A stretch of 64,000 nucleotides of DNA from Paludibacteraceae bacterium. Lineage in GTDB: Bacteria; Bacteroidota; Bacteroidia; Bacteroidales; Paludibacteraceae. Below, piece by piece: positions 17,852 to 27,260 of the stretch. Made by a program: the position numbers and the translations under genes. The stretch lies in NCBI GenBank assembly GCA_017478225.1, contig JAFVDX010000011.1, positions 26,953 through 90,952 on the forward strand, read 5' to 3'. The notes beneath the pieces were generated by a model. It was given only the letters and a program-made list of their open reading frames with translations. It was not told where the DNA came from and ran no database searches. How positions within the stretch are numbered: the stretch's first letter is position 1; every line of letters begins with the position of its first letter.

Positions 17852-19591
17852 TTATCTAATTTCAATAAAATAAGGTAATCTGGCCTGCAAAGAAGGTTTT
17901 TCAGACATTTTCTTCAACTGATTAAACTCTTTAAGCATAAGTTTTTCAGTATCGTCCACTCCACTAAAGGATTCTATTACTTTGGTGAGTTTGTCTTTTG
18001 CTTCAGGATAGGTAACAACCTGGTAATTCTCTACTTGTGCCATTTGAGCGGCTGCACACACTGCATCATCAATATTACCTATTGCATCCACAAGTCCTAA
18101 TTCCAATGCTTTTTTTCCGCTCCACACTCTACCCTCGGCTATCTTTTTAATTTGTTCGGTAGTCATGTCTCTGGCTTCGGCACAACGACTAACAAACAAC
18201 TCATAACCTCTGTTTACTGTACCTTGCAACAAATCGCGTTCTTCTTTACTCATGCCTTTGATCACCATATTAGTTTCCATTCTACCCATCTTATTGGTCT
18301 GAACACCATCAAAAGTAAGACCTAATTTACCAGCCAACTTACCATACGACGGAATCAGTCCGAATATACCTATCGACCCTGTAAGAGTATTTTCTTGAGC
18401 AAAGATTGTATCAGCCAAGCATGAAATATAATATCCGCCTGATGCTGCATAGTCGCCCATACTTACCACCAACGGCTTCTTTTCTTTCAGTAGAGAGAGA
18501 GCATGCCATATCTGCTCACTTGCGTATGCACTTCCACCAGGGCTATTAACACGGAACACAACGGCCTTGACATTGTCCTTTTTTGCCACTTTGTCAATAA
18601 GACTAACCATCTTCTTGCCTACTATTCCATTACCCGACTCGTCGGTTATGTCACCCTCCGCATAAATAACGGCTATCTTGTTTTTCTCATACTTCTCAGC
18701 ACTCTTCACACTTAGCATACTGCTGTGAGAAACCAATTTATAATTCTTTGTATCACACAAGTTGGTCAGCACTGTTTCCATATCCTGAAGATATATCATC
18801 GAGTCTATCAATCCACTCTTTTGCAACACATCCTCTGATTGATAAGCCATATTCAAATCAGCCAATCTGTTGAGTTCTTCTTCAGTCAGATTTCTGGATT
18901 TAGCCACATCTGCCACTACCCCTTGCCATATATCTTGTAAAAGTACATTCATTTGCAAGCGATTGGCATCTGACATATCTTTTCTTATGTATGGTTCTAC
19001 AGCCGATTTGAAAGTGCCCACCTTCACCACTTGCATCTCAACGCCTAATTTTTCTAACGCTCCTGAATAAAACATAAGAGTAGAACTCAATCCGCTCCAA
19101 CTAACTTCTCCATGAGTATTTACATACACTTTATCCGCAACAGAAGCGAGCCAATAATTGCCCTGACCATAGCCATCAGCGTATGCAACCACAAACTTGC
19201 CAGACTCTTTAAAATCTTCTAAGGCATCTCTTATTTCTTTCATTGAAGCAAAACCACCTTGCAGCGAACCACCTTTAAGATATATACCATCTATGTTATC
19301 ATTTTCTTTGGCAAGACGGATATTTCTGAGCACATCTTCAAGACCTAATTCTTTGTCAACTGTTTTCCCTGACAACTCTGCAAAAGCAGCAGTGAACTCA
19401 TCTGACTCTGCCTGTTCCACCAAAACACCATCCAAATCAAGACGATAAACAGAATGTTTGCTCAATGTAGTTTCTGAATCAGAGAAAGCGAGAATGGCAC
19501 CAAAAAACATACCTGTCAGAACAGAACTAACAATTGAAAGCAACAACAATGCAACTATTGTTGCTAACACATATTTCCAAAAATCTTTCAT
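17852..19591 (-). CDS. sppA: Signal peptide peptidase SppA, 67 kDa type
   Basis: SppA degrades signal peptides left in the inner membrane after secretion. This 579-residue form contains two tandem ClpP-like domains, as in the E. coli 67K enzyme. An N-terminal membrane anchor (YVLATIVALLLLSIVSSVL) precedes domain 1, which holds the general-base Lys (VGTFKSAVEPY). Domain 2 holds the nucleophile Ser in MGDYAASGGYYISC. RVNSPGGSA is also conserved. It is transcribed from a strong consensus promoter at 19749-19780 that lies at the edge of a repeated leader sequence (19672-19756), the same one found upstream of the restriction enzyme at 33977. Confidence 0.94.
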   Translation of the reverse strand: MKDFWKYVLATIVALLLLSIVSSVLTGMFFGAILAFSDSETTLSKHSVYRLDLDGVLVEQAESDEFTAAFAELSGKTVDKELGLEDVLRNIRLAKENDNIDGIYLKGGSLQGGFASMKEIRDALEDFKESGKFVVAYADGYGQGNYWLASVADKVYVNTHGEVSWSGLSSTLMFYSGALEKLGVEMQVVKVGTFKSAVEPYIRKDMSDANRLQMNVLLQDIWQGVVADVAKSRNLTEEELNRLADLNMAYQSEDVLQKSGLIDSMIYLQDMETVLTNLCDTKNYKLVSHSSMLSVKSAEKYEKNKIAVIYAEGDITDESGNGIVGKKMVSLIDKVAKKDNVKAVVFRVNSPGGSAYASEQIWHALSLLKEKKPLVVSMGDYAASGGYYISCLADTIFAQENTLTGSIGIFGLIPSYGKLAGKLGLTFDGVQTNKMGRMETNMVIKGMSKEERDLLQGTVNRGYELFVSRCAEARDMTTEQIKKIAEGRVWSGKKALELGLVDAIGNIDDAVCAAAQMAQVENYQVVTYPEAKDKLTKVIESFSGVDDTEKLMLKEFNQLKKMSEKPSLQARLPYFIEIR

Positions 19592-19671
19592 TGTATAATA
19601 AAAAATTAGTAACTTTTATTTATTGCAGTACGAAAAAATCATACTCACATACAAATGTATATTAAGTTGGC

Positions 19672-19756
19672 TTCTATATAACAAATCTGTTATTACCTGT
19701 TTTTATTTTGGTTGCGAGCGAGGACAACCGCGATCCAAAAGTTGGCTGCAAAGATA
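19672..19756 (-). repeat. Promoter-leader repeat, copy A
   Basis: This ~85-bp sequence is nearly identical to copy B (34004-34097) except for an insert of about 10 bases in B and scattered substitutions. Plus-strand landmarks are TTCTATATAACAAATCTG, the palindrome ATAACA-AATC-TGTTAT (19677-19692), TTTTGGTTGCGAGCGAGGAC, ACCGCG and GGCTGCAAAGATA. Its right edge contains the minus-strand -7 box TATCTTTG, so most of it is transcribed as the 5' leader of sppA. Confidence 0.9.
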
Positions 19757-19780
19757 AAAATAATGTTTAAATCTCACAAA
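19749..19780 (-). promoter_or_regulatory. Bacteroidota promoter of sppA
   Basis: On the minus strand TTTG (19777-19780), 20 bases, then TATCTTTG (19749-19756) match the primary sigma consensus TTTG-N19/21-TAnnTTTG exactly. The -7 box is the last element of repeat copy A. Confidence 0.85.
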
Positions 19781-19788
19781 TTATTTCT

Positions 19789-21159
19789 CTACTCTATATC
19801 AGTCATTTGTATATGCCGCTTGGTTTTACTGATAAATTGCTGAAGCATACAAGCAGCAATCAATGCGGAAAGTATATCAGACATAGGCATTGCCAGCCAC
19901 ACACCATTCAGTTGGAAGAACAATGGCATAATAAAAGCCAATGGGATAAGCAAAATCACCTGACGACTCAGGCTTAAGAAAATAGCCTTACCTGCCATTC
20001 CTATTGATGTAAAGAAATTGCCTGTTACCATCTGAAAACCGGTACAGAAGAACACACATAGCACTATACGCATAGCGGGAATAGTCATCTGAGTGAGTTC
20101 ATTGTCATGAGTAAACATACTGACCATTATATCCGGCACCAACTCACCTAACACACAAACCAACGATGTTACAGCAGTGGCCCAAAGTGCCGTCAGGCGG
20201 AATGCAGATAGCATACGATGGTATTTCTTGGCTCCGTAATTGTAACCAACTATCGGTTGCATACCCTGATTGAGCCCCATAACAATCATAGCAAAGACGA
20301 AGGTAAAACGATTGATAATACCATACGAAGCCAGTGCCATATCACCACCATAAGAAAGCAACTGATTATTCATTATTACCACCACCAAACTATGCGCCAA
20401 GTTCATAAGGAATGGAGATAGACCGATAAGTAGGCTCTCCACGACTATATTCATATCCAGATGCCACATTTTTCTGTTGAAATGTAACAATTCTCGGGGA
20501 TTTAGGAAAATAGTAAATTGCCATGCGACTGCTATTGCTTGCGATATCATAGTTGCGATGGCCGCACCACGAACTCCCATATCCAAATAGAAAATAAATA
20601 TGGGGTCAAGGATTATATTGGCACTTACCGCCACTATAGTAGCCACCATAGATGAAATAGGATGCCCTGAAGAGCGCAGTACATTATTCAGTCCGAAATA
20701 GATATGCGTCAGCACATTACCTATAAGTATAGGTATCATATATTCGCGAGCGAGCATAAGAGTGTCGTCGCTTGCTCCAAAAGCCCTTAGGATAGGATTG
20801 AGCCACATAAGCCCCACAAAAGTTACTAAGGCACTAAGGGCAATATTTAGCACTATCACATTTCCGAGTACTCTCTGTGCTTTTTCATAGTCTTTTTCTC
20901 CTAAACTGATTGCGACCAAAGTGCTTGCGCCGACGCCAACCAACGAGCCAAATGCAGCACATATATCCATAAATGGTTTAGCGACAGTTAGAGCAGACAA
21001 TGCCATTGAACCAACGCCATGACCAATGAACACACTATCCACAAGGTTATACAACGATGAGGCGGTCATCGCAATAATGGCGGGCATAGAGTATTTCCAC
21101 AACAACCTGCCTACAGGTTCTGTACCCAACTGAAGCGTTCTTGTTTTGGTTTTGGCCAT
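19789..21159 (-). CDS. MATE family efflux transporter
   Basis: This 456-residue multidrug and toxic-compound extrusion protein has about twelve hydrophobic segments in two pseudo-repeats. Residues ~15-60 carry the MATE start (GRLLWKYSMPAIIAMTASSLYNLVDSVFIGHGVG), and the second repeat shows GLNQGMQPIVGYNYGAKKYHRM, the usual family signature. These inner-membrane exporters use Na+ or H+ gradients. It is the last gene of the CYTH-DUF4301-HAD-trmB-mrp-MATE run, starting one base after the mrp stop. The substrate cannot be inferred. Confidence 0.92.
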   Translation of the reverse strand: MAKTKTRTLQLGTEPVGRLLWKYSMPAIIAMTASSLYNLVDSVFIGHGVGSMALSALTVAKPFMDICAAFGSLVGVGASTLVAISLGEKDYEKAQRVLGNVIVLNIALSALVTFVGLMWLNPILRAFGASDDTLMLAREYMIPILIGNVLTHIYFGLNNVLRSSGHPISSMVATIVAVSANIILDPIFIFYLDMGVRGAAIATMISQAIAVAWQFTIFLNPRELLHFNRKMWHLDMNIVVESLLIGLSPFLMNLAHSLVVVIMNNQLLSYGGDMALASYGIINRFTFVFAMIVMGLNQGMQPIVGYNYGAKKYHRMLSAFRLTALWATAVTSLVCVLGELVPDIMVSMFTHDNELTQMTIPAMRIVLCVFFCTGFQMVTGNFFTSIGMAGKAIFLSLSRQVILLIPLAFIMPLFFQLNGVWLAMPMSDILSALIAACMLQQFISKTKRHIQMTDIE

Positions 21160-21160
21160 A

Positions 21161-22195
21161 CTAAATCTGACTTGCTATTTGCATAAAAATCTGTGCAGCC
21201 GGGTGCCCTTGCTGCAAAGCAATAGGAGTTCCATCATCTCCTGACTGTCTGATGGACTGAACCAAAGGCACTTGACCAAGCAGTTTTACATGCAGTTCTT
21301 CTGCCAAGAGTTTTCCACCATCCTTACCAAAGATATAATATCTGTTTTCGGGCAACTCAGCAGGTGTAAACCATGACATATTTTCTATAATTCCCAATAC
21401 AGGCACATTGATTTTCTCATTTTGGAACATATCAATGCCTTTTTTTGCATCCACTAAGGCAACAGGTTGAGGCGTCGTAACAACGATGGCACCCGTCAGG
21501 TGAATTGTCTGAACGACAGTTAAATGTATATCACTTGTTCCCGGGGGAAGGTCAATAAGGAAATAATCCAAATCTCCCCAATGAGCATCTTGCAGGAGTT
21601 GTTTAACAGCATTGCTTGCCAAGCCCCCTCTCCATATCACAGCATTGTCAGGGTCAACGAAAAAGCCTATCGACAGCATCTTGATGCCGTAATTTTCAAT
21701 AGGCTCTATCAGTTCTCTACCCTCCACTTCCACCATGACGGGTCTTGCATTTTCTACCTGAAACATTTTAGGTTGTGAAGGTCCATGAATGTCTGCATCC
21801 AGCAGTCCAACTTTATAGCCCATAGCAGCCAATGACACTGCCAAATTAGCAGCGACCGTGCTTTTGCCCACACCGCCTTTGCCCGAACTTATGGCAATTA
21901 TTTTCTTGGCTAATGGTTTTTCTTCATCTTGCTTTGAGGGAGCATATTGCTTACGAAATTTGGTATTTATCTTTACTTGTGCATTGCTGTCAACATATAG
22001 TTTTATGGCAGCCTCTGTGGCCTTAAGAACCGATTTAATAAACGGATCATTCTCTTTGTCGAAAATCAGTGAGAACGAAACGGCATAACCACTTATACGA
22101 ATGTCGTCTTCCAACATGCCACTCTCTACTAAATCTTTCCCGTTGCCCGGATAACGGACCTTATGCAGGGCATCAATAATCTGTTGAGGATACAT
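21161..22195 (-). CDS. mrp: Mrp/NBP35-type P-loop ATPase (ApbC-like), cysteine-free
   Basis: This 344-residue homologue of the Mrp/ApbC iron-sulfur carrier has an N-terminal FeS-assembly P (MIP18-like) domain (~1-80) and a ParA/MinD-type ATPase with deviant Walker A ISSGKGGVGKST (~103-114). Conserved GLLDADIHGPSQPKM and DLPPGTSDIHLTV follow. The place where E. coli-type Mrp has a cluster-binding CxxC reads ENMSWFTPAELPENRYYIFG, and I find no cysteine anywhere in the protein. It therefore cannot bind an Fe-S cluster through its own thiols; ligands from partners or a different cargo would be needed. It is cytoplasmic and lies one base before the MATE gene. Confidence 0.9.
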   Translation of the reverse strand: MYPQQIIDALHKVRYPGNGKDLVESGMLEDDIRISGYAVSFSLIFDKENDPFIKSVLKATEAAIKLYVDSNAQVKINTKFRKQYAPSKQDEEKPLAKKIIAISSGKGGVGKSTVAANLAVSLAAMGYKVGLLDADIHGPSQPKMFQVENARPVMVEVEGRELIEPIENYGIKMLSIGFFVDPDNAVIWRGGLASNAVKQLLQDAHWGDLDYFLIDLPPGTSDIHLTVVQTIHLTGAIVVTTPQPVALVDAKKGIDMFQNEKINVPVLGIIENMSWFTPAELPENRYYIFGKDGGKLLAEELHVKLLGQVPLVQSIRQSGDDGTPIALQQGHPAAQIFMQIASQI

Positions 22196-22260
22196 ATCTT
22201 TATAAAAAAATATTTGTTAGTTTCCTTAATTTATCTACTAAGATTTAGGTCACAAAACTT

Positions 22261-23016
22261 TTAGGCATTGTAATTCCTTCCGTATGAACGATAAGTGTCT
22301 TTTTCTATATCGACTTCAGGCTCAAGGACTTCATTTTTATGTTTCAGTTCAAAACATATATATTTTATATTCATTCCGCGCTCTAACCACTGCCTCTCAT
22401 AATGAGTTTGGATACAAGTTGCATACTTATAATTAGGCATTTGAACATCTGCATTGTACAGATTATCAGTATCAGCCAACAATAGATAGTTATTTGCTCT
22501 TACCATCTCTATCGTATATTGATACAAGAAGGGGCTGTCGGTTTTTAGATGTATCAGTCCATTGTTTTTAAGAATATTCTGATATCTGAGCATAAAGAAC
22601 GAGGAAGTCAATCTTTTAGTTGCTTTTTTCATTTGTGGGTCAGGGAAAGTAATCCATATTTCATCCACTTCGTCATGGTCAAAAAAACGCTCTACAAATT
22701 CTATGTTAGTTCTCAAGAAAGCAACATTGGGCATGCGGTTTTCTGTTGCGGCTTTGGCACCATTGTACATTCTGGCACCTTTTATATCTACTCCAATAAA
22801 GTTTTTGTTTGGAAATAACTTAGCCAAGCCGACAGTGTAGTCGCCATGCCCACAGCCTAATTCCAAGACGATAGGATTGTCGTTGCAAAAATACTCATGC
22901 CAATGTCCTGAGAAGTCAGATTTTTCGCCACCTAACAAGACCTCTTTAGCAGTGCATTGGAACACATTGTTAAATTGTTCCATTGCTGCAAACCTCTGTA
23001 ACTTATTCTTTGACAT
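22261..23016 (-). CDS. trmB: tRNA (guanine(46)-N7)-methyltransferase
   Basis: TrmB places m7G at position 46 of tRNA. The 251-residue protein shows SAM motif I (VLELGCGHGDYTVGLAKLFP), the acidic loop (NFIGVDIKGARMYNGAKAA), and the family signature EIWITFPDPQMKKATKRL. The C-terminal MNIKYICFELKHK strand is typical of Bacteroidota members. Its start overlaps the upstream HAD gene by 14 bases, suggesting coupled translation in the operon. Confidence 0.93.
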   Translation of the reverse strand: MSKNKLQRFAAMEQFNNVFQCTAKEVLLGGEKSDFSGHWHEYFCNDNPIVLELGCGHGDYTVGLAKLFPNKNFIGVDIKGARMYNGAKAATENRMPNVAFLRTNIEFVERFFDHDEVDEIWITFPDPQMKKATKRLTSSFFMLRYQNILKNNGLIHLKTDSPFLYQYTIEMVRANNYLLLADTDNLYNADVQMPNYKYATCIQTHYERQWLERGMNIKYICFELKHKNEVLEPEVDIEKDTYRSYGRNYNA

Positions 23017-23674
23017 ACTCTTTAGTTATATAATCTGACAACTCATACATATCTGACATCACGATATCTGCACCTGCATTTTTCAAATCGTCGAAAGTCA
23101 ATACTCCTGTATTAACGGCTATCACTTCTAATCCCGCCGCTTTTCCTGACTTAACGCCAAGGGGCGCATTCTCTACAACGACACATTCTTCTTTTTCAAA
23201 TCCACTTTTCTTCCAAGCCTTCAAATAGGGTTCAGGATGTGGTTTACCATGTTCAACATCAAATGCCGTAATCATCTTCTCACGAGAGAAAATATCAGGG
23301 AAATCAGTTTGCAAGCGGTCAAAAAGAGTCTTTTGTCCACTTCCTGTTACTATCCAAATCTGGACACCCAAATTTTTCAACTTACATAACACCTCTTTTA
23401 TTCCTCTCATAGGTTTTGCACCGCCTAACGCTACAAACGACTCGGTTTTTTCTTTGTAAATAGCCTCTATCTCTTCTCTACTCACCTCTCTATTCTGCTT
23501 TGAGCGCAACGCCTCATAGATCACATCATATCCGGTTCTGCCCTCATTTAAATAACAATCACGGGCTGTAAAATTCAGTCCATGCCGCTGCATGATCATT
23601 TCCCACGCAGCGGCATGATTAGGCATTGAGTCATATATGACTCCATCCATGTCAAAAAAATATGCTTTTTTCAT
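23003..23674 (-). CDS. HAD family hydrolase (beta-phosphoglucomutase/phosphatase-like)
   Basis: This 223-residue haloacid-dehalogenase superfamily enzyme has motif I FDMDGVIYDSMPNH (nucleophile and acid Asp), a helical cap (~15-85), motif II IVTGSG, motif III Lys in HGKPHPEPYLKAW, and motif IV ECVVVENAPLGVKSG. HGKPxPEPY and ENAPxGVxSG are the usual sugar-phosphate phosphatase or mutase pattern. It is cytoplasmic. The first base of its start codon is shared with the last base of the DUF4301 stop (23674), and it overlaps trmB by 14 bases, so it is firmly within an operon. The exact sugar phosphate is unknown. Confidence 0.88.
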   Translation of the reverse strand: MKKAYFFDMDGVIYDSMPNHAAAWEMIMQRHGLNFTARDCYLNEGRTGYDVIYEALRSKQNREVSREEIEAIYKEKTESFVALGGAKPMRGIKEVLCKLKNLGVQIWIVTGSGQKTLFDRLQTDFPDIFSREKMITAFDVEHGKPHPEPYLKAWKKSGFEKEECVVVENAPLGVKSGKAAGLEVIAVNTGVLTFDDLKNAGADIVMSDMYELSDYITKEYVKE

Positions 23675-25134
23675 TATTGGTGTTGCTCACGCAACAAGTC
23701 ATTAACAGTTTTTACGGGGTTAAATGTTTCTATTGGTACTTCTACAAATATAGTATTCCAATCAGCCATTGCACCATTCCAAAGGCCTGGCAACTCCAGT
23801 GCTTGCAATTCTTTACCATCTTTAGATTTCTGTGAGATAAAAGCAGTCATAGGGTCCACAAACTTCTTCAAATCGAACTTATTGCCCTTATAATCTTTCA
23901 AACCACACACCAGATCTACAGGATTGAAGTGAGTAGATTTCTCCATAAGCGATTTGTCAGCGATTTGTGACGACTCCAACACTTGCAGTTGCACCGATTG
24001 GTCCTTGTCATTTACCACGAGGAATGGGCCTCCTCCGGGCTCGCCCTCGTTCTTGACCATTCCGCATACACGAATCGGACGATTAAGTTTCTTGATAAGC
24101 ATCTCTTTTAAGGCCTTACCTTCGAGCATTGGCAAATGGCAGCAAAGGTCATTCTCGACAAAGGCTCTTATCTCATTGAGTTTATCGGGACTCACTTCGC
24201 CTTCTAACTCTTTTAGATAAGCAAATGCTCTTGCTTGCAAATCGACCAGCACGCCTGCTATCAAGCGTTTATATTTTACCGTTGGTTCTTTCAGTCTATC
24301 CGGCACCACATTGTCTATATTCTTCACGAAGACCACATCTGCTTGTTGTTCTCCTAAGTTCTCTATTAAGGCTCCATGTCCACCAGGGCGGAAGACTAAT
24401 TTGCCGTTCTTATCGCGAAAAGGATTTCCTTCTTTGTCGGCGGCTAAAGTGTCGGTAGAAGGTTTTTGCTCGGAGAATGAGACATTGTATTTAACTCCGA
24501 ACTTATCCTGATATGCTTGCAGATTATCTGCGATATGCTTCTCAAACAGTGCCTTATGCTCATGTGAGATAGTGAAGTGCAGGTTCACTTGGTTGGAAGT
24601 AGTTTTGGCATAGAGTGCGCCTTCAACCAAGTGCTCCAAGGCAGGAGTACGAGGGCCATCTTCATACTTATGGAAGAGTAGTAGTCCTTTGGGTAATTTG
24701 CCATATTGCATATCTTCGAGGAGGGCACGCACGATGGCTCTTCCATCCTTTTGACAAAGAGGTCTCTCGCTCATCACCCGCTCAAGGTCGCTATAAAAAG
24801 CGAATTTTTGCAAATTATTGAGGAACTCTTTTATGAAGTCAGTTTCCTCTCCTCCATCCATATATTCAAACAAATTTTTGAACATTCGGCTTGCTGCACC
24901 AGAGGCAGGTACGAACTTGAGGATTGTATGTTTGCCTGCAAGATAGTCTTCCCATTTTTTCAAATAGTCCCCGACTTCTTTATCTGACGGACGCATGATG
25001 CCATTGTCGATTGCGGCAGCAGCCTTAATTGTCAAACTCGGAAAGCCTTTCTTAAAACTTTCCATTTGCTTTTCGGCAGATTCTACGCTAATTCCGCGTT
25101 CTGCCAATTGTTTCAAGTCAAGATCTGTAAACAT
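23674..25134 (-). CDS. DUF4301 family protein
   Basis: This 486-residue protein matches the DUF4301 family found mainly in Bacteroidota. The recognisable block is ILKFVPASGAASRMFKNLFEY (residues ~75-95), a phosphate-loop-like stretch resembling sugar nucleotidyltransferase N-termini. Later blocks include FRPGGHGALIENLG and VCGMVKNEGEPGGGPFLV. These suggest a nucleotidyltransferase-like fold, but no activity is established. It lacks a signal peptide. It sits directly before a HAD sugar-phosphatase-like gene (1-base overlap), which supports a role in sugar-phosphate or nucleotide-sugar metabolism; this is inference. Confidence 0.8.
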   Translation of the reverse strand: MFTDLDLKQLAERGISVESAEKQMESFKKGFPSLTIKAAAAIDNGIMRPSDKEVGDYLKKWEDYLAGKHTILKFVPASGAASRMFKNLFEYMDGGEETDFIKEFLNNLQKFAFYSDLERVMSERPLCQKDGRAIVRALLEDMQYGKLPKGLLLFHKYEDGPRTPALEHLVEGALYAKTTSNQVNLHFTISHEHKALFEKHIADNLQAYQDKFGVKYNVSFSEQKPSTDTLAADKEGNPFRDKNGKLVFRPGGHGALIENLGEQQADVVFVKNIDNVVPDRLKEPTVKYKRLIAGVLVDLQARAFAYLKELEGEVSPDKLNEIRAFVENDLCCHLPMLEGKALKEMLIKKLNRPIRVCGMVKNEGEPGGGPFLVVNDKDQSVQLQVLESSQIADKSLMEKSTHFNPVDLVCGLKDYKGNKFDLKKFVDPMTAFISQKSKDGKELQALELPGLWNGAMADWNTIFVEVPIETFNPVKTVNDLLREQHQ

Positions 25135-25163
25135 GATATTTAGATTTAGTGGTTTTCAATTCT

Positions 25164-25682
25164 TTACATGGGATTCAGTTTTTCCATTTTAATATGGGTG
25201 CAGTGTTCCCATTCTTTATATGGGTGTTCAGATAAGTAACTGTTATAATATCTTTTATCTTTAGTTACTTCTTCTCCTAAGAAATCAGGTTTTTGGAATT
25301 GGTATTCTTCTTGGGGCAATTCCACTTCTGCCATAACGAGTCCTTGGTTTAAGCCTAAGAATTCATCAATCTCCACCTTCAGTTCTCCCATTGGGACAAT
25401 ATATCTTATCTTCTCAATCTTGGAGGGCAAGCAATAAACCAACAATGCTTGAGCGTCTTGAGGAGTTATCTCTTTTTCCCATTCAAAATGAGCAAGCCTT
25501 TGTTGGTCGCTGATAGGTGCTTTTATTGTCAGGAAGCCTTTGTTGTCGATCAATCTCACTCTTACTACGCGGCCTCCACCGCGGCTTATAAAGCCCTGAA
25601 TTATATGATGTTTCTCAGTAGCCAAGCCACGATAGGTATCGTTTAACAACAAATACTTTCGTTCGATTTCTGTATTTTCCAT
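25164..25682 (-). CDS. CYTH domain protein (triphosphate tunnel family)
   Basis: This 172-residue CYTH protein starts at MENTEIERKYLL; ExExK near the N-terminus (EIERK) is the defining motif. Alternating charged strands follow (GRVVRVRLIDNKGFLTIKA, FEWEKEI, KVEIDEF, MAEVELPQEE), which line the tunnel that binds triphosphates or inorganic polyphosphate with divalent metals. Bacterial members are tripolyphosphatases or thiamine-triphosphatase-like. A longer reading frame extends upstream to 25820, but the consensus promoter at 25702-25733 and the motif position fix the start at 25682. It heads the operon that runs to the MATE gene. Confidence 0.9.
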   Translation of the reverse strand: MENTEIERKYLLLNDTYRGLATEKHHIIQGFISRGGGRVVRVRLIDNKGFLTIKAPISDQQRLAHFEWEKEITPQDAQALLVYCLPSKIEKIRYIVPMGELKVEIDEFLGLNQGLVMAEVELPQEEYQFQKPDFLGEEVTKDKRYYNSYLSEHPYKEWEHCTHIKMEKLNPM

Positions 25683-25701
25683 ACTGCTTGTTTTGTGCCT
25701 G

Positions 25702-25733
25702 CAAATGTAAGAAAAACCTTTGAGTTGTACAAG
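25702..25733 (-). promoter_or_regulatory. Promoter of the CYTH-MATE operon
   Basis: Minus-strand CTTG (25730-25733), 20 bases, then TACATTTG (25702-25709) fit TTTG-N20-TAnnTTTG with one mismatch in the -33 box. It lies just upstream of the chosen CYTH start. Confidence 0.75.
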
Positions 25734-25735
25734 CA

Positions 25736-25767
25736 TTTGCAGGATTAAAAAAAATGCAGTAATTTTG
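25736..25767 (+). promoter_or_regulatory. Promoter of the beta-barrel gene at 25796
   Basis: TTTG (25736-25739), 20 bases, TAATTTTG (25760-25767) is an exact consensus. The expected transcript start near 25773 leaves only ~8 bases before the ATG at 25781 but ~23 before the ATG at 25796, which favours the latter start. Confidence 0.85.
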
Positions 25768-25795
25768 TACGCTTGAAAGTATGCGCTCGAAGCAG

Positions 25796-26473
25796 ATGTC
25801 AAACAAGCAACATATAACAAGGGTTAGTCTGCTGACAATATGTTTGTTGTCAGTTGGAATATTGCAAGCCGAAGAGTTGCGATATCGTATGGATGTGGGT
25901 GTTCAGGGGGGCGTGAATTACTATGTAGGCGATGGAGTGAAGCATATTTTTACCTATCCGAGGCCTGCGGCGGGGGCACAACTAAGATATAAATTCACAT
26001 CTCGCTGGGCGTTGCAACTAAAAGGTATGTGGTCACAGATTGCTTTTCCGAATTACGACACAGACGGAGTTAAATTCACGGACAAACGCAACATGGGCAA
26101 TTTGGATATTGTGGCGGAATTTAATTTTTTCCGATTCGGGACAAAGCAATATGATGAAAGGGTAAAACCTATCACGCCATATATTTTTTTAGGTATAGGA
26201 GCAAGTTTATATAATGATGGCAAACAAGTGGGGGCGTATATACCATTAGGATTTGGACTTAAATGGAAATTTGCCAAGCATTGGGGACTGAATGTGATGT
26301 GGCAACACCAGATATTTCTTACGGACGAATTGGAAGGAGTAGGTCATTACGGCAACACATATAACCTGAATGGTAGCAACATAATAAACAACGATGTGAC
26401 GGGTATGCTCACGATTGGCATTGTATTTGAGTTTATGAAACAGCGTGCCGTTTGCCCGCTATGTGAGCCATAG
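25796..26473 (+). CDS. Outer-membrane beta-barrel protein
   Basis: This 225-residue exported protein has signal MSNKQHITRVSLLTICLLSVGILQA. The mature part resembles OmpA/OmpW-like eight-stranded barrels: a first strand YRMDVGVQGGVNYYVGDG, then alternating strands such as GAQLRYKFTSRWALQLKGMW, ITPYIFLGIGASLYND, PLGFGLKWKFAKHWGLNVMW and a last strand MLTIGIVFEFM. The C-terminus ends in a short Cys-containing tail (AVCPLCEP), unusual for a barrel. An alternative ATG at 25781 adds five residues. Position before uppS-bamA suggests an envelope role; no specific function is known. Confidence 0.75.
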   Translation: MSNKQHITRVSLLTICLLSVGILQAEELRYRMDVGVQGGVNYYVGDGVKHIFTYPRPAAGAQLRYKFTSRWALQLKGMWSQIAFPNYDTDGVKFTDKRNMGNLDIVAEFNFFRFGTKQYDERVKPITPYIFLGIGASLYNDGKQVGAYIPLGFGLKWKFAKHWGLNVMWQHQIFLTDELEGVGHYGNTYNLNGSNIINNDVTGMLTIGIVFEFMKQRAVCPLCEP

Positions 26474-26518
26474 AAGAACAGTTTATTTACACAAACGAAA
26501 GGGAATCAACGAAGACAG

Positions 26519-27253
26519 ATGTCACTAAAGGACAACATAATAAAGGACCAACTGCCTCGACATATAGCCATTATTATGGATGGTAACGGCAGGTGGGCTA
26601 AGAAACAAGGTCTGCTTCGCATGTTCGGGCACAAAAAAGGAGTAGAGACTGTGCATGAGATTACAGAGACATGTGCAGAATTAGGAATTGAATATCTTAC
26701 TCTCTATGCTTTCTCCACTGAGAATTGGAATCGTCCGAAAGAAGAAGTGGATGCTCTCATGTCGCTACTTGTAGATACTATTGAGAAAGAGACGCCAACA
26801 CTGATGAAAAATAATGTTCGTTTGACTACGATAGGCGACACGAGCCGACTGCCGGAAAAAGCGCAAACAAAATTCATCAATTGCATCAACCAAACAGCGT
26901 GTAATACAGGGCTTGTTCTTGTTTTAGCACTTTCGTACTCTTCGAGATGGGAAATTGTAAACGCAGTTAAACAAATTATAGACAAGGGCATCAAGCAAAT
27001 AGACGAAAGTACTTTTGCTACATTTCTTACTACGAGCCACATACCCGACCCTGATTTGTTGATTAGGACAAGCGGTGAATATAGGATAAGTAATTTCTTA
27101 CTATGGCAATTGGCTTACACGGAACTTTATTTTACCGATACTCTTTGGCCTGATTTCAACAAAGAAGAACTGTACAAAGCCCTTATTAACTACCAAAACA
27201 GGGAGCGTCGCTTTGGAAAAACGAGCGAACAAATTAGCAACAACACTCACTAA
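26519..27253 (+). CDS. uppS: Isoprenyl transferase, undecaprenyl diphosphate synthase
   Basis: UppS makes undecaprenyl diphosphate, the lipid carrier for peptidoglycan and surface polysaccharides, from farnesyl and isopentenyl diphosphates. The 244-residue protein carries the cis-prenyltransferase motifs: [17 protein letters not shown] (catalytic Asp), [13 protein letters not shown], and the C-terminal [27 protein letters not shown]. It is cytoplasmic and membrane-associated. bamA follows with a TTG start 7 bases after the stop, the usual Bacteroidota pairing. Confidence 0.96.
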   Translation: MSLKDNIIKDQLPRHIAIIMDGNGRWAKKQGLLRMFGHKKGVETVHEITETCAELGIEYLTLYAFSTENWNRPKEEVDALMSLLVDTIEKETPTLMKNNVRLTTIGDTSRLPEKAQTKFINCINQTACNTGLVLVLALSYSSRWEIVNAVKQIIDKGIKQIDESTFATFLTTSHIPDPDLLIRTSGEYRISNFLLWQLAYTELYFTDTLWPDFNKEELYKALINYQNRERRFGKTSEQISNNTH

Positions 27254-27260
27254 GACTACT

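Noticed and set aside
25683..25820. N-terminal extension of the CYTH protein
   Set aside because: The ExExK motif is at the N-terminus in this family, and a promoter lies inside the extension.
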